DNA of 64,000 bases from UBA1756 sp045130235 (GTDB lineage Bacteria; Bacteroidota; Bacteroidia; Bacteroidales; WCHB1-69), in contig JBGUPJ010000008.1 of the NCBI GenBank assembly GCA_045130235.1, positions 62,001 to 126,000 on the forward strand. Direction: 5' to 3'. Position numbers and translations under genes: made by a program. Below, one piece after another: positions 63,427 to 64,000 of this stretch. Position 1 is the stretch's first letter; each line of letters begins with the position of its first letter. A model generated the notes under the pieces. That model was given only the letters and a program-made list of their open reading frames with translations, had not been told where the DNA came from and searched no databases.

Positions 63427-64000
63427 TTACTGCTTTTGGATAGATTTCTCCAGCTCCTCCCGCACCGACGGGTGGGCGATGGAAATGAGCAGTTTCGCTC
63501 TTTCTCGCAGCGGTTTCCCGAATAGGTTTACGGCTCCTTGCTCGGTGATGACCCAGTGTACCACCGTGCGGGGTGTCACCACGCCCGCCCCAACCGTCAG
63601 GGTGGGCACGATCTTGCTGACTCCTTTCGCTGTGATGGAGGGCATGGCCACGATGGGGATGCCGCCCTCGCTCGCCCCTGCCCCCAGCATGAAGTCGAGC
63701 TGTCCGCCCGACCCGCTGAACATAGTGCTGCCAATAGAGTCGGCACACACCTGTCCGGTGAGGTCGATCTGTATCGCTGAGTTGAGCGCCACCACCTTCG
63801 GGTTCTGGGCGATCACCGCCGGATTGTTGGTGTAGGCCACGTCGTCGATGCGCACGTCGCGGTTGCGGTGCACATAGTCGTACAGCTTCTGCGTGCCTTT
63901 CAGGAAGGTGGCCACATGCTGTCCGGGGTTGGTCTTTTTGCGGCTGCCGTCAATCACGCCGCGCTCAATCAGGGGCAGCACACCGTCGGAGAACATCTCC
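63427..64000 (-). CDS. acetyl-CoA hydrolase / CoA-transferase, C-terminal part
   Basis: The gene enters from beyond the right edge; its 5' end is not in the window (the frame is open through base 64000, reading E-MFSDGV). The visible 190 residues are the C-terminal domain of the acetyl-CoA hydrolase/transferase (4-hydroxybutyrate CoA-transferase-like) family: EMFSDGVLPLIERGVIDG, VALNSAIQIDLTGQVCADSIGS, GSGGQLDFMLGAGASEGGIPIVAMPS and ISIAHPSVREELEKSI. It probably moves CoA between short-chain acids and acetate in fermentation. The exact substrate is not decidable here. Confidence 0.88.
   Translation of the reverse strand, partial: EMFSDGVLPLIERGVIDGSRKKTNPGQHVATFLKGTQKLYDYVHRNRDVRIDDVAYTNNPAVIAQNPKVVALNSAIQIDLTGQVCADSIGSTMFSGSGGQLDFMLGAGASEGGIPIVAMPSITAKGVSKIVPTLTVGAGVVTPRTVVHWVITEQGAVNLFGKPLRERAKLLISIAHPSVREELEKSIQKQ

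Overview
The window looks like chromosomal DNA of an anaerobic member of the Bacteroidota, most likely an uncultured Bacteroidales. The grounds are: many TAnnTTTG-type -7 boxes in front of genes and tRNAs; several proteins ending in type IX secretion (T9SS) sorting domains of both the short Por-type and the gliding-type; an Rnf electron-transport module; the cobalamin-binding subunit of lysine 5,6-aminomutase, typical of amino-acid fermenters; and several secreted proteins built from FISUMP ('Fibrobacter succinogenes major paralogous') domains. No rRNA, CRISPR array, integrase, transposase or phage gene was seen.

Layout. 1-2.4 kb: the C-terminal end of a FISUMP protein, an RsiV-like lipoprotein and a small secreted FISUMP/DUF1566-like protein. 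2.6-10.9 kb: housekeeping genes (ABC-F ATPase, SufE, a C10 protease, an AddB-like nuclease, LepA). 10.9-15.7 kb: a 1578-residue surface protein with CUB, MAM-like, Ig/PKD and gliding-type C-terminal domains. 15.9-25.8 kb: glycosyltransferase, a glycogen synthase-glucan phosphorylase fusion, hpt, adk, a TonB-domain protein, tRNA-Pro, an MsbA-like exporter and trmB. 25.8-31.6 kb: one leftward operon rnfB-rnfC-thioredoxin lipoprotein-TPR protein-LTA-synthase-like enzyme. 31.7-36 kb: a second C10 protease, a glycosyltransferase, kamE without kamD, and a membrane-bound LytTR regulator with direct repeats in its promoter. 36.2-45 kb: acyl-CoA synthetase, an FG-GAP repeat T9SS protein with a tiny basic exported protein, mfd, tRNA-Lys with a clear terminator, and free methionine-(R)-sulfoxide reductase.

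45.3-59.5 kb is the most unusual region: two giant paralogous secreted proteins (2410 and 2036 residues). Each has the same N-terminal domain, a long collagen-like Gly-X-Y tract, fibronectin-like modules and four FISUMP domains. Between them lie a small T9SS-sorted protein and a cluster of REP-like hairpins. I read this as a surface fibre or adhesin locus; that function is inference. 59.6-63.4 kb holds heptose-activation genes (hddC, hddA, a glycosyltransferase, gmhA), with two copies of a GTAGAGACGC palindrome flanking hddA. The right edge cuts an acetyl-CoA hydrolase/CoA-transferase gene.

Most of the window is core metabolism and surface construction: secreted proteases and adhesins, sugar-nucleotide heptose supply, glycosyltransferases, lipid export and envelope phosphotransfer. 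No intergenic gap reaches 300 bases. The two longest (44991-45283 and 53069-53365) are described below.
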